Positions 35,355-44,871 of a stretch of DNA of 64,000 bases are shown in pieces. Position 1 is the first letter of the stretch. Each line of letters starts with the position of its first letter. The translations under genes were made by a program, and so were the position numbers. The stretch spans positions 248,001 through 312,000 of the forward strand of contig CAVSSS010000013.1 of the NCBI GenBank assembly GCA_963730555.1, given 5' to 3'. The notes beneath the pieces are model-generated. The model saw only the letters and a program-made list of their open reading frames with translations. It was not told the DNA's origin and did no database searches. This stretch comes from Roseiarcus sp963730555 (lineage in GTDB: Bacteria > Pseudomonadota > Alphaproteobacteria > Rhizobiales > Beijerinckiaceae).

Positions 35355-35452
35355 AGGCGGACAAACCTCGCCGTGATCTTATCGCATTGGCGGGCGAACC
35401 GCGAAAGCGTTAGCCTTGGGACGCGATGATTCCGCGGTTAAAGGAACGACGG

Positions 35453-35860
35453 ATGACGTTCGAGGGCGGATGCTATTGTGGACAAGTGCGCTATGTGGCC
35501 GAGGGCAAGCCGCGGCTCAAGGCGCAATGCCATTGTCGCGAATGCCAATACATCAGCGGCGGCGCGCCGAACATGTTCATGCTGATGCCGCCCGAGGGGT
35601 TCCGTTATGTCAACGGGACGCCGAAGACGTTCACCCGCAGCGATCTCGATCAGCCGGTGACGCGCGAGTTCTGCGCAAATTGCGGCACACATCTCACGAC
35701 CAGGCGGCTGGATCTGCCTTTAGTGATCCTGAAGATCGGAACGCTCGACGACCCGAGCCTCTACGGTGGCCCAAAGATGGCGATCTACACGCTCGACAAG
35801 CAGCCGTTCCATATGATTCCTGACGGCGTGCCGACCTTCGAACGGGAGCCGCCGCGCTAA
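35453..35860 (+). CDS. GFA/glutathione-dependent formaldehyde-activating-like zinc protein
   Basis: The 135-residue protein carries the GFA zinc pattern: GGCYCGQVRYVAEG, QCHCRECQ and FCANCGTHLTTRR. These Cys residues bind two zinc ions in the beta-tent fold named after glutathione-dependent formaldehyde-activating enzyme. Many members have unknown substrates, so formaldehyde activity should not be assumed. AAGGA lies about 12 bases before the chosen ATG (MTFEGGCYCG). An ATG 27 bases upstream is possible. It is divergent from mutL. Confidence 0.88.
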   Translation: MTFEGGCYCGQVRYVAEGKPRLKAQCHCRECQYISGGAPNMFMLMPPEGFRYVNGTPKTFTRSDLDQPVTREFCANCGTHLTTRRLDLPLVILKIGTLDDPSLYGGPKMAIYTLDKQPFHMIPDGVPTFEREPPR

Positions 35861-35876
35861 TCCGGCGGGTCGCAGA

Positions 35877-35965
35877 CCCTCATCCGGCGGGCCCTTAGCC
35901 TGCCCGAAAGGACGGGCGTCCTTACGGACGGCCTATGGCCGCCACCTTCTCCCCGAGGGAGAACG
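35877..35965. repeat. REP/RIME-like palindromic intergenic repeat
   Basis: The unit begins CCCTCATCCGGCGGGCCC and ends CCACCTTCTCCCCGAGGG, the sequence pattern of short palindromic repeats scattered through Rhizobiales genomes. Inside, GCCCG is inverted at CGGGC and CGTCC at GGACG, giving stacked hairpins. It lies between the convergent GFA and M16 genes, a usual place for such elements, where it may also act as a transcription end. Confidence 0.65.
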
Positions 35966-35970
35966 GAAGC

Positions 35971-37266
35971 TTAGAACCCCTCCGGCCGCCCGACCAGGGT
36001 CGTATGCAGAGACCCGTCGCCGAAGGCGCGGTGCGCCGCGCGCTTGACGCTCTCCATCGTCACGGCGGCGATCTCGAGGTTGCGCTCGACAAGCCACTCT
36101 GGCGCGCGGCGCTCGAGTTGGATATGGACGAGTTGCGAAGCGATCTTGGCGGAAGTGTCGAAGCGCAGCGGATAGGAGCCGATGAGATAGGTCTTGCCCT
36201 TCTCCAGTTCCTCTTCCTTAAGGCCGTTCAGCGCGACGTCGCGGATTTCGGCCGAGGCCACGTCGAAGGATTCGCGCGCCCGCTCGTTCTTGGTCGTCGT
36301 GCCGCCGTAGAAATAAGCGCCATGCTCGAGGGAATAGAAGGTCCCGAACACCGTATAGGCGAGGCCGCGCTTCTCGCGCACCTCGCGGAACAGGCGCGAC
36401 GTCATCGAGCCTGAGCCGCCCAGCACATGCGCTGCGACGACGCTCGGAATGAAGTCCGGATCGTCGCGTTTGAGCGCCGGCCGGCCGAAGCGGATCGTCG
36501 ATTGCGGCACGTCGAGATCGATCCGGTCGATTAAGCCGAGGCCCTTGAAAGCGGCCTCGGGAACGGGCTTGAGATCGCCCTTCGCCGGCAGATCGGCGAA
36601 GGCCTTGTCGACCAGCGCCGCCGCGTCCTTTTCACTGATCGCGCCGACAACCGCGATCAACAATTGATCGCGCGCAATCCCCTGGCTGGCGGAATGGACG
36701 AGATCGGCCCGCTCGATGCGGGCGAGCGTTTCGAGCGTCCCGTCGGCCGGCTGGCCGTAAGGGTGGCCGGGAAACGACTTCGCCTTCCAGTTGCGGTTGG
36801 CGAGCGTCGCCGGATCGTTGGCGTCGTGACGCAGACGCGCGTTCATGTGCTCGCGCACGCGTTCGAACGGCTCCTCGTCGAACCGGGGGGAATTGACCGC
36901 AAGCCGCAAGAGCTCGGCGGCGCGATCGAGGTTCTTCACCAGCGTGCGCATGCGCCCGCTCCAGTGATCGCGGTCGCAATGGAACGACATTTCGACCGCC
37001 TTCTCATCGAGAGCGCGGTGGAAGGCCTGCGAGTCGAGTTCGCCCGCGCCTTCGTCGAGCAGCCCCGACATCAGCGCGCCGAGGCCCGCCTTGTCCGCCG
37101 GGTCCTGCGCCGAGCCGCCGCGCATGGCGAATTCGAGCGAGACGAGCGGCACCGCGTGGGAGGGGACGAGCCAGAAATTCAAGCCGCGCGGGCTTAAGAC
37201 CACGTCGACATTGACGGCGGAATGCGGCGGTGAAACGGGGAAGTGCTTTTGCATGAGCGTTTCCAT
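35971..37266 (-). CDS. M16 family peptidase-like protein without the zinc motif
   Basis: The 431-residue protein has the M16 fold (PLVSLEFAMRGGSAQDPADK, LGALMSGLLDEGAGELDSQA, FGRPALKRDDPDFIPSVVAA, REVREKRGLAYTVFGTFYSL), but the place of the HxxEH zinc motif is held by GLGALMSGLLDEG, so it is catalytically inactive. Such subunits pair with an active M16 partner to form a heterodimer; the partner is the gene just upstream, 48 bases away. The start is the ATG of METLMQKHF. The target peptides are unknown; the location is periplasmic or cytoplasmic, with no clear signal peptide. Confidence 0.9.
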   Translation of the reverse strand: METLMQKHFPVSPPHSAVNVDVVLSPRGLNFWLVPSHAVPLVSLEFAMRGGSAQDPADKAGLGALMSGLLDEGAGELDSQAFHRALDEKAVEMSFHCDRDHWSGRMRTLVKNLDRAAELLRLAVNSPRFDEEPFERVREHMNARLRHDANDPATLANRNWKAKSFPGHPYGQPADGTLETLARIERADLVHSASQGIARDQLLIAVVGAISEKDAAALVDKAFADLPAKGDLKPVPEAAFKGLGLIDRIDLDVPQSTIRFGRPALKRDDPDFIPSVVAAHVLGGSGSMTSRLFREVREKRGLAYTVFGTFYSLEHGAYFYGGTTTKNERARESFDVASAEIRDVALNGLKEEELEKGKTYLIGSYPLRFDTSAKIASQLVHIQLERRAPEWLVERNLEIAAVTMESVKRAAHRAFGDGSLHTTLVGRPEGF

Positions 37267-37314
37267 GGGCTTCGTCTCTTTTTTCAGTTCCGGTTTAAGC
37301 AACTCGTGGCTGCC

Positions 37315-38610
37315 TCAAGCCGCCTCCTCGACGAGAGGCATGAGATATCCGGTCACTGCGGGCTTGTGATCGAGCCAGCGGCGCGCCGCTTGGGTCACAT
37401 CTTCGGCGGTGACCCGTTCGATCCGCGCCGGCCATTCCTCAACGTCGCGCAAGGTCTGACCGATCGCCAGCGACGAGCCATACCAGCGCGCCAGGTCCGA
37501 TTGGCTGTCGCGGGCGTAAATCGCGTCGGCGACCATGCGGGTCTTGGCGCGCTCAAGCTCGCCAGCCTCAATTCCGTCGTGCACGAATTTCGCCAGCGCC
37601 CGGTCAAACGCCTTGTCCAGCATTTCGAGCGAGACGTTGGGCGCAGGCGTCATATTGATGATGAACCGGCTCTGGTCGACCGCCGCGCCGTGATAATAGG
37701 CCCAGGCGGAGACGGCGATCCGCTCCTCCATGACCAGCGTTCGATAGAGAAAGCTGGTCTGTCCTCCGCCGAGCAGATGAGCGAGCAATTCGAGCGCTTC
37801 CGCTTCGCCCTCGGGCGCGGTCAAGGCCGACGGCGCGAGATAATGCCGCTGCCAACCCGGTTGCTCGACCTTGTCGTCAGCAACCTTAACCAAGCGGTTG
37901 GCGACCGTCGGCGGCTCCATGGGGCGCACGCGCTCAGGCTTGGTCCCGCGCGGCTTGATCTTGCCATAGGTTTCCTCGGCGAGCGCGCGGGCTTCTTCCG
38001 GTTCGACGTCGCCCGCTACGATGAGGATCGCGTTCTCGGGCGTATAGAAGCGCTTGTAATACGCAAGCGCGTCCTCGCGGTTCAGGCCTTCGATCTCATG
38101 CCCCCAGCCGATCACCGGAATTCCGTAGGGGTGATGGGTGAAGAGCGCCGCCTGCACCGCTTCGCCCAGTTGCGCGCCGGGGTCGGTGTCGCAATGCATA
38201 CGCCGTTCCTCGAGCACCACGTCGCGCTCCGGCGCGACGATGTCGTCGGTCAAGGTCAAGCCGGTCATGCGGTCGGCTTCGAACGCCATGCAGGCCTTGA
38301 GATGCTGCTTGGCGATCTGCTGGAAATAGGCGGTGAAATCGTTGCCGGTGAAGGCGTTCTCCATGCCCCCGACCTCGGAAATGAATTCCGAGAACTCGCC
38401 CTTGGGGTGGCGCTTCGTGCCCTTGAACATCAGGTGTTCGAGAAAGTGGGCGATGCCCGATTTGCCTAGCGGATCGTCAGCCGCGCCATTGCGGTACCAG
38501 ATCATGTGGGTGACGACCGGCGCGCGATGGTCGGGAATGACCACGACGTCGAGGCCGTTGGCCAAGGTGAAATTCGCGACCTGCGGCGCGGAAGAAGCGG
38601 AAGACGTCAT
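37315..38610 (-). CDS. M16 family zinc metallopeptidase (active subunit)
   Basis: The inverted zinc motif HFLEH (in GIAHFLEHLMFKGT, about 55-68) with a downstream Glu identifies the active M16 subunit. Other conserved parts are GGMENAFTGNDFTAYFQQIA and HPYGIPVIGWGHEIEGL, with YYKRFYTPENAILIVAGDVE. It resembles bacterial homologues of mitochondrial processing peptidase. The ATG of MTSSASSAPQ is preferred, 60 bases inside the longest frame. It is followed by the inactive M16 gene on the same strand, and the two are expected to form one peptidase. Confidence 0.92.
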   Translation of the reverse strand: MTSSASSAPQVANFTLANGLDVVVIPDHRAPVVTHMIWYRNGAADDPLGKSGIAHFLEHLMFKGTKRHPKGEFSEFISEVGGMENAFTGNDFTAYFQQIAKQHLKACMAFEADRMTGLTLTDDIVAPERDVVLEERRMHCDTDPGAQLGEAVQAALFTHHPYGIPVIGWGHEIEGLNREDALAYYKRFYTPENAILIVAGDVEPEEARALAEETYGKIKPRGTKPERVRPMEPPTVANRLVKVADDKVEQPGWQRHYLAPSALTAPEGEAEALELLAHLLGGGQTSFLYRTLVMEERIAVSAWAYYHGAAVDQSRFIINMTPAPNVSLEMLDKAFDRALAKFVHDGIEAGELERAKTRMVADAIYARDSQSDLARWYGSSLAIGQTLRDVEEWPARIERVTAEDVTQAARRWLDHKPAVTGYLMPLVEEAA

Positions 38611-38732
38611 CAAGGGTCCAATCGAAAATGGCAGGGCCCCGCCCGACCGGCCGCAAAGCGGCGCGATCATGACGATCCCGCGACATATAGAACGCCTTTT
38701 GGCTTCTCGCTAGGCGGGGGCGGCGGCCCCAG

Positions 38733-40635
38733 TCAACGCGCCCGCGCCTCCAGCGCCTCTTTGATCTCGTCCAGAACCTTCGGATCCTCGATCGTCGCCG
38801 GGGTTACCCATGGATCGTTGTCGGCGATCTTCTTCATCGCGCCGCGCAGGATCTTGCCCGAGCGGGTCTTCGGCAGGCGGGGCACGACGAAAGCCATCTT
38901 GAAGGCGGCGACCGGGCCGATTTTGTCGCGCACCAGCTGGACAACCTCCTTCTCGATCTCGTGCGGAGGCCGATCGACGCCCGCTTTCAAGACCAGGAAA
39001 CCGCACGGAGCCTCGCCCTTGACCTCGTCCCTGACGCCAAGAACAGCGCATTCCGCGACGTCCGGATGCGAGGCGACGACCTCCTCCATGCCGCCGGTCG
39101 ACAGGCGATGGCCCGCGACGTTGATGATGTCGTCGGTCCGCCCGAGGATGGTCAGATACCCGTCCTCGTCGATGAGGCCGGCGTCAGCGGTTTTGTAATA
39201 GCCGGGGAATTCCTTAAGGTAACTCTCACGCATGCGCTCGTCCTGGCGATGGAGCGTCGGCAGGCAGCCAGGCGGCAGCGGCAGCTTGATGACGATCGAG
39301 CCCATGGTGTTCGCGGGCAGCGGCTTCGCCGCCTCGTCCACGACGCGAACGTCGTAACCGGGCATCGGCACGCTCGGGGAGCCGAGCTTGATCGGCAGAA
39401 TCCCTAAGCCCACCGGATTGGCGGCGATCGGCCAGCCGGTCTCGGTCTGCCACCAGTGATCGACCACCGGGACGCCCAAAACCGTCTCAGCCCAGGCGAC
39501 CGTGTCCGGGTCGGCGCGCTCGCCCGCAAGGAACAAGGTGCGCAGGGAGCTGACGTCGTAGTTTTTGATGAGCTTGGCCTGCGGGTCCTCCTTGCGCACG
39601 GCGCGCAATCCCGTCGGCGCGGTGAAGAACGCCGAGACCTTGTAATCCTGGATCACCCGCCAATACGTGCCGGCGTCCGGCGTGCCAATCGGTTTGCCCT
39701 CGTAAAGGACGCTTGAGCAGCCTTGCAGCAACGGCCCGTAGACAATGTAGGAATGGCCGACCACCCAGCCGATGTCGGAGCCGGTCCAAAAGGTCTCGCC
39801 CGGCTTGACGTCATAGATCGCCGACATCGACCATTTGAGCGCGACAAGATAGCCGCCGATGTCGCGCACCACGCCTTTCGGCGCGCCGGTCGTGCCGGAT
39901 GTGTAGAGGATATAGAGCGGATCGGTCGCGGCGAGGTCGGCGCAGGGCGCTCGCCTGCCCGCTGTCCTGGCGGCCTCGACAAGCGCGGTCCAGTCGCGGT
40001 CATGCGGCCCATTCATCTCCGCCTTGATCTGCGGGCGCTGATAGACGATTGAGGTCTTGGGCTTGTGCCGGGCGAGAGCGATCGCGAGATCGAGCAGGGG
40101 TTTATATTCGACGATCCGGCCCGGCTCGACGCCGCAACTCGCCGTGAGAACCACCTTCGGCTCGGCGTCGTCGATGCGGGTCGCGAGCTCCTTGGCGGCG
40201 AAGCCGCCAAACACCACCGAATGCACGGCGCCGATGCGCGCGCAGGCCAGCATAGCGACGATCGCCTCGGGAATCATCGGCATGTAGATCAACACGCGAT
40301 CGCCAGCAGAGACCCCGAGATCGTTGAGGACAGAGCCGAGCGTCGCCGTCTCGTCAAGCAAGGCGCCATAGGTGATGGCGCGTTTGGTCCCGGTGACGGG
40401 ACTGTCGTAATGGAGCGCGATTTGGTCACCGCGGCCGGCCTCGACATGCCGGTCGAGCGCGTTGAAGCAGGCGTTCAAGCGCGCGGCGGGAAACCAGCGC
40501 CCGTAGACGCCCGAGTTGGCATCGAAAATGCGATTGGGCGCGCGAAGTCCACGCAATCTCGCGCGCGGCCTCCGCCCAGAAGCCTTGCGGATCGACGCGC
40601 CAGCGATCATAGGTCTCACGATAGCCGCTGGTCAT
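38733..40635 (-). CDS. prpE: propionyl-CoA synthetase-type acyl-CoA synthetase (frameshift near the start)
   Basis: The start MTSGYRETYDRWRVDPQG has GGAGGGAG upstream. After about 28 residues one extra base near 40545 moves the frame, and the ACS-like sequence continues with NRIFDANSGVYGRWFPAARL. The AMP-binding motif is YILYTSGTTGAPKGVV, then DHWWQTETGWPIAANP, the hinge GRTDDIINVAGHRLSTGGME and the acylatable Lys in KTRSGKILRGAMKK. The order and RWF…NACFNALDRHV pattern fit PrpE-like enzymes that activate propionate (or other short acids) to CoA esters. Acetate use cannot be excluded. It is divergent from the TauE/SafE gene. Confidence 0.88.
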
Positions 40636-40771
40636 CGTTTCGCTCCCTCCGCCCGCCGAACTCCGGCCTTGTCGTTGTCGCGCACGAATTGTCGCGCCCA
40701 GCGCGTCGGAACGCAATGTCAACGCGGCACGCGGCCGATGACAGGCTCCGCCGCCGCTAGGAAAAGACCGC

Positions 40772-41527
40772 ATGTCGGGCGAGATGCAATTCTACCTTGT
40801 GGCGATCCCGGCGGTGATCCTTCTTGGCCTGTCAAAAGGCGGGTTTTCGGGCTTAAGCTCGCTGGCGATGCCGATGATGTCGCTGGTCTCCTCGCCAGTC
40901 AGGGCGGCGGCCATCGTGCTGCCGATTCTCATCGTGCAGGACTGGGTGAGCGTCTGGGCGTTCCGACGCGACTATTCGCTCAGGAACCTCATCATCCTGA
41001 CCCCTTCCGCGGTGATCGGGGTCACGTTCGGCTGGCTGCTTGCGGCGCGCGTCAGCGAGGACGTGGTGCGCCTTGCGATCGGCGTGATCTCAATCGCTTT
41101 CGTCGCCTACATACTGATCCGGGACGGGCTCGGACGAGCGCCCGTCGAGAGGCCCGGCGTCCCAAGCGGGGTCCTATGGGGTTCGCTGTCGGGGTTCACG
41201 AGCTTTGTCAGCCATGCCGGGGCGCCGCCGTTTCAGGTCTATGTGATGCCGCAGTACCTGGAGCCGCGAATATTCGCCGGCACCGCCACGATTTTCTTTG
41301 CCGCCGTCAATCTCTTAAAGCTTCCCGGCTATTTTCTGCTCGGTCAGCTGAGTCCCGACAACCTCCTCGTGTCCGCTTGGCTGCTGCCGGTTGCGGTCTT
41401 ATCGACTTTCGCCGGCGTCTGGCTGGTCCGGCGGGTGTCCGCTGACCGGTTCTATGCCGTCATTCTCGCGCTTACCTCCCTTATCGGAGTCAAATTGACC
41501 TATGACGCCATCCGGGCTCTCGCTTGA
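40772..41527 (+). CDS. TauE/SafE family membrane transporter
   Basis: The 251-residue protein has about eight hydrophobic segments and the TauE/SafE pattern: VILLGLSKGGFSGLSSLAMP near the start and SGFTSFVSHAGAPPFQVYVM in the second half, an internal repeat typical of the family. Members export sulfite, sulfoacetate or other organosulfur anions, though many remain uncharacterised. The final 26 bases overlap the GtrA gene. It is divergent from prpE. Confidence 0.9.
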   Translation: MSGEMQFYLVAIPAVILLGLSKGGFSGLSSLAMPMMSLVSSPVRAAAIVLPILIVQDWVSVWAFRRDYSLRNLIILTPSAVIGVTFGWLLAARVSEDVVRLAIGVISIAFVAYILIRDGLGRAPVERPGVPSGVLWGSLSGFTSFVSHAGAPPFQVYVMPQYLEPRIFAGTATIFFAAVNLLKLPGYFLLGQLSPDNLLVSAWLLPVAVLSTFAGVWLVRRVSADRFYAVILALTSLIGVKLTYDAIRALA

Positions 41528-42026
41528 GGAAGACAGTTCTCAGCCAACGCGCAACTCCGTCCCCAAAGCCGCTCCAGACGAAGCGCCAATGAGCGCCGTC
41601 AAGCCAAGTCGCCCCGCCCATGGGCGCATCGCCGCGCAAGTTCCCGCCTTCGCGGCGATCGGTCTCTTCGGCTATTTCGTTGACGCCGGAATCACCTTCG
41701 TGGCGGCCAAATATGGCGGCCTGTCGCCGGAGCTCGCCCGGCCGCCGGGCTTCATTATAGCAACGATCGTCAATTTCGCCCTCAACCGGTCGATCACCTT
41801 TCGCCACTCGCGCGCGCCGCTCGTCCGCGCCTTCCTTCGCTATTGCGGCGTCGCCTCGGTCGGACTCGCGGTCAACTATGCCGTTTATTCGGTCTGTGTT
41901 TTTCTGGCGCCCAGCGCCGGAATCGCCGTGACGCCGGCGATCCTGCCGCTGTTCGTCGCCGCCGGCAGCGGCGCCGCGATGGTCCTCACCTTCATCGGCT
42001 TTCGATTTTTCGCCTTTAGGCCGTAG
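41502..42026 (+). CDS. GtrA family membrane protein
   Basis: Four membrane segments form the GtrA-like domain: AFAAIGLFGYFVDAGITFVA, PPGFIIATIVNFALNRSITF, YCGVASVGLAVNYAVYSVCV and LPLFVAAGSGAAMVLTFIGF, with the conserved FRFFAF end. GtrA proteins help flip or handle undecaprenyl-phosphate-linked sugars in the inner membrane. The first 30 residues are polar and variable; an internal ATG at 41589 (MSAVKPS) could be the true start. The gene overlaps TauE/SafE by 26 bases at the longer start. Confidence 0.88.
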   Translation: MTPSGLSLEEDSSQPTRNSVPKAAPDEAPMSAVKPSRPAHGRIAAQVPAFAAIGLFGYFVDAGITFVAAKYGGLSPELARPPGFIIATIVNFALNRSITFRHSRAPLVRAFLRYCGVASVGLAVNYAVYSVCVFLAPSAGIAVTPAILPLFVAAGSGAAMVLTFIGFRFFAFRP

Positions 42027-42102
42027 CGATCGTCAATTGTCTGGCCCAAAGCTTGCTCGGGCGCGCTATGATCGCCGCGAAGCGCTGTGGGAGGCCCGCT
42101 TG

Positions 42103-43746
42103 ATGTCCCTTTCGCCCTATGACCGCGACCTCGATCGCAATCCGGCCAATTTTCAGCCGCTGACGCCCCTGACCTTCCTTGAACGTTCCGCCGCGGTTTT
42201 TCCGGATCGGCTGGCCATTGCTCACGGGGCCTTGCGCCGCAACTATCGCGAGTTCCACGCGCGAACGAAGAAGCTCGCCTCGGCGCTCGCCAAGCGAGGC
42301 TTCGGGCGCGGCGACACGATCGCGGTCATGCTCGCCAACACGCCGGCGATGCTCGATTGCCACTATGGCGTCCCGATGTGCGGCGCCGTGCTCAACGCGC
42401 TCAACACGCGCCTCGATGCGGCCTCGATCGCCTTCATGCTCGATCACGGCGAGGCCAAGGCGCTCATCGTCGACCGTGAGTTCTCGGCGGTGATTGGCGC
42501 AGCGCTTAAGCGCGCCAAGGCCCGGCCGCTGGTCATCGACTACGACGATCCCGAATACGACGGCCCCGGCGAGCGGCTGGGGGGCTTCGACTACGAGGCG
42601 CTCATCGCCGAAGGCGACGAGGCTTACGAGCGCACGGCGCCGGGCGACGAGTGGGATGCGATTGCTCTCAACTACACTTCGGGGACGACCGGCGATCCGA
42701 AGGGCGTCGTCTACCATCATCGCGGCGCCAACCTCCTCTCCGCGGGCAACATCCTCACCGCCGACATCGGCCACCACCCGGTCTACCTCTGGACGCTGCC
42801 TATGTTCCATTGCAACGGCTGGTGCTTTCCTTGGTCCGTCAGCGTCAAAGCGGGCGTGCATGTCTGCTTGCGGCAGGTGCGCGCCAAGCCGATCTTCGAC
42901 CTCATCGCGGAGCACAAGGTTACACATATGTGCGGTGCGCCGATCGTCATGTCGATCCTGCTCAATGCGGGCGATGACGAGAAACGGCCGCTGCCGCATA
43001 TCGTGCGCTTCTTCACCGCCGCCGCGCCCCCGCCGGCCGCCGTGCTCAAGGCGATGGGCGAAGCTGGCTTCGCGGTGACCCACCTCTACGGCCTGACGGA
43101 GGTCTATGGGCCGGCGGTGGTCAACGACTGGAAGGAGGAGTGGAACGCGCTCGACGCCGGGGCTCAGGCGCATCTCAAGGCGCGCCAGGGCGTTCGCTAC
43201 CACGCGCTCGAGGCGCTCGACGTCATGGACCCCGAGACGATGAGGCCTGTGCCCGCTGACGGAGAAACCATGGGTGAAGTGATGTTTCGCGGCAACGTGG
43301 TGATGAAGGGCTACCTCAAGAACAAGGCGGCGACGGAGAAGGCGCTGGCCGGCGGCTGGTTCCATTCGGGGGACCTTGGAGTCAAGCACGAGGACGGCTA
43401 TGTGCAGCTCAGGGACCGGTCGAAGGACATCATCATTTCCGGCGGCGAAAACATTTCCTCAATCGAGGTCGAGGACGCCCTGTTCGAGCATCCGGGCGTC
43501 CAGCTCGCGGCGGTGGTGGCGCGGCCCGATGAGAAATGGGGCGAGACGCCATGCGCCTTCATCGAGATGAAGCCCGGCCACAGCGCGACGTCCGAGGAGC
43601 TCATCGAATGGTGCCGAGCGCGGCTCGCGCGTTACAAGTGCCCGCGCCATATCGTCTTCGCCGAGATCCCCAAGACTTCGACCGGCAAGGTGCAGAAATT
43701 CGCGCTGCGCGAGCGGGCGAAGGTCCTCGACATGAGGCCCGCTTAG
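42103..43746 (+). CDS. AMP-dependent acyl-CoA synthetase (AlkK-like)
   Basis: The 547-residue protein starts at MSLSPYDRDLDRNPANFQPL, with GGGAGG upstream. The adenylate motif is NYTSGTTGDPKGVVYHHRGA, followed by PMFHCNGWCFPWSVSVKAGV, LYGLTEVYGPAVVNDWKEEW, GWFHSGDLGVKHEDGYVQLR, the hinge RSKDIIISGGENISSIEVED and the catalytic Lys in KTSTGKVQKFALRERA. The FHCNGWCFPW pattern is characteristic of medium/short-chain acyl-CoA synthetases of the AlkK/AAE type. The acid substrate is not known. The CHAD gene begins one base after its stop codon. Confidence 0.9.
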   Translation: MSLSPYDRDLDRNPANFQPLTPLTFLERSAAVFPDRLAIAHGALRRNYREFHARTKKLASALAKRGFGRGDTIAVMLANTPAMLDCHYGVPMCGAVLNALNTRLDAASIAFMLDHGEAKALIVDREFSAVIGAALKRAKARPLVIDYDDPEYDGPGERLGGFDYEALIAEGDEAYERTAPGDEWDAIALNYTSGTTGDPKGVVYHHRGANLLSAGNILTADIGHHPVYLWTLPMFHCNGWCFPWSVSVKAGVHVCLRQVRAKPIFDLIAEHKVTHMCGAPIVMSILLNAGDDEKRPLPHIVRFFTAAAPPPAAVLKAMGEAGFAVTHLYGLTEVYGPAVVNDWKEEWNALDAGAQAHLKARQGVRYHALEALDVMDPETMRPVPADGETMGEVMFRGNVVMKGYLKNKAATEKALAGGWFHSGDLGVKHEDGYVQLRDRSKDIIISGGENISSIEVEDALFEHPGVQLAAVVARPDEKWGETPCAFIEMKPGHSATSEELIEWCRARLARYKCPRHIVFAEIPKTSTGKVQKFALRERAKVLDMRPA

Positions 43747-43747
43747 C

Positions 43748-44653
43748 GTGGTGATGCGTTCCGACGCCTGGCCCCAACATTGCCGCGCTGCGCTTGTTCG
43801 AGCCGTCGGCGCCGCGGCGGCGCAGTTTCCTGGTCCTGGCGAAGAGGCGCCGAAGCGGGTCCATGACGTGCGCAAGATCTTGAAAGAAGCGCGCGCAATC
43901 GCTCGGCTCTTTCTCGATTGTGTCGGCGAGCCGGCTCGGGTGACGATCACGACGCTGGCCGCGACGCGCCGCCAGATCGGCCGGGCGCGCGATCTCGATG
44001 TCATGGCGGTCCGTGTGAAGCGTCTCGAGCCCCCGCCTGAGGTCTCCGAACCGTTGATGGCCGCGATCGCGCGCGAGCGAGAGGCGGCTCAGCGCGCTCG
44101 TCGCGGCCTTGCCGCCACAGCGCCACGACCGCGACTCAACGCAATTGTGAGACGCGTCGAGGGATGGGACTTGAGTCCTGTCGGGACGGAGGCCATCGTC
44201 GCCGCCGTCGCGCGCACCTACCGCCAGGCGCGCAAGCGCGGCCGCCTCGCCTTCGATGGCGACGACCCGGTCGCGTTGCATGCGTTTCGCGCTCGCGTTG
44301 TCGATCTGCGCTACCAGCTCGCGCTCCTCTCCTGCGCGTGGCCGGACGCGCTGAACGCGCAGGCCGAAGCGTTGAACGAGCTTCGCGAGGCGCTTGGCGA
44401 CTTCAACGATCTGCATGTGCTTGGGACGTTCGCGGCTGAACACGGCGAATTGCCGCCGCAGGCGCTAGAAGAGCTCGGCGTCCGCATGGAGGCGAAACAG
44501 AACAAGCTCAAGAGGCGCGCCAATGTCGAGTTCGAGCGGTTGTTCGCCGAAACGCCGAACGCGTTCGCAACTCGCATTGCGGCCTACCTCAATCACCCCG
44601 TGAGAGAGCCGGAAGTCGCGGAGGATGAGCCGAAGGCTGTTTCAGCGGCGTAG
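43748..44653 (+). CDS. CHAD domain protein
   Basis: The 301-residue protein has the two-bundle CHAD fold, with conserved His and basic residues in KRVHDVRKILKEARAIARLF and LHAFRARVVDLRYQLALLSC, plus ALGDFNDLHVLGTFAAEHGE. CHAD domains bind inorganic polyphosphate through these positively charged residues. No CYTH phosphatase domain is fused. The GTG start lies one base after the acyl-CoA synthetase stop, so the two are co-translated. In a PHA-producing bacterium, association with polyphosphate granules is plausible but inferred. Confidence 0.9.
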   Translation: MVMRSDAWPQHCRAALVRAVGAAAAQFPGPGEEAPKRVHDVRKILKEARAIARLFLDCVGEPARVTITTLAATRRQIGRARDLDVMAVRVKRLEPPPEVSEPLMAAIAREREAAQRARRGLAATAPRPRLNAIVRRVEGWDLSPVGTEAIVAAVARTYRQARKRGRLAFDGDDPVALHAFRARVVDLRYQLALLSCAWPDALNAQAEALNELREALGDFNDLHVLGTFAAEHGELPPQALEELGVRMEAKQNKLKRRANVEFERLFAETPNAFATRIAAYLNHPVREPEVAEDEPKAVSAA

Positions 44654-44871
44654 CGCACGTTTTCATGGGCTTCCGCTGAGGCGTGACCCAGGGACGGATC
44701 AAATAAACTAAAGTTGACAGGGGAAGACCTTTCGATCACTTTCTACGGCGCTCGGAGGTGAGCTGGCCGCGCTCGAACGGTCGTGAGGGATTAAACGGGT
44801 TGGACAACGGGAGGAAGCAGGAGGGATGTTTCCCTTTGCGCGACTGCATTGTGTGCGAAGGGGACGTCCGT

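Noticed and set aside
42016..43389. A 457-codon minus-strand frame
   Set aside because: It mirrors the acyl-CoA synthetase gene, which has all catalytic motifs on the plus strand. The minus-strand product has Arg/His-rich, non-domain composition.
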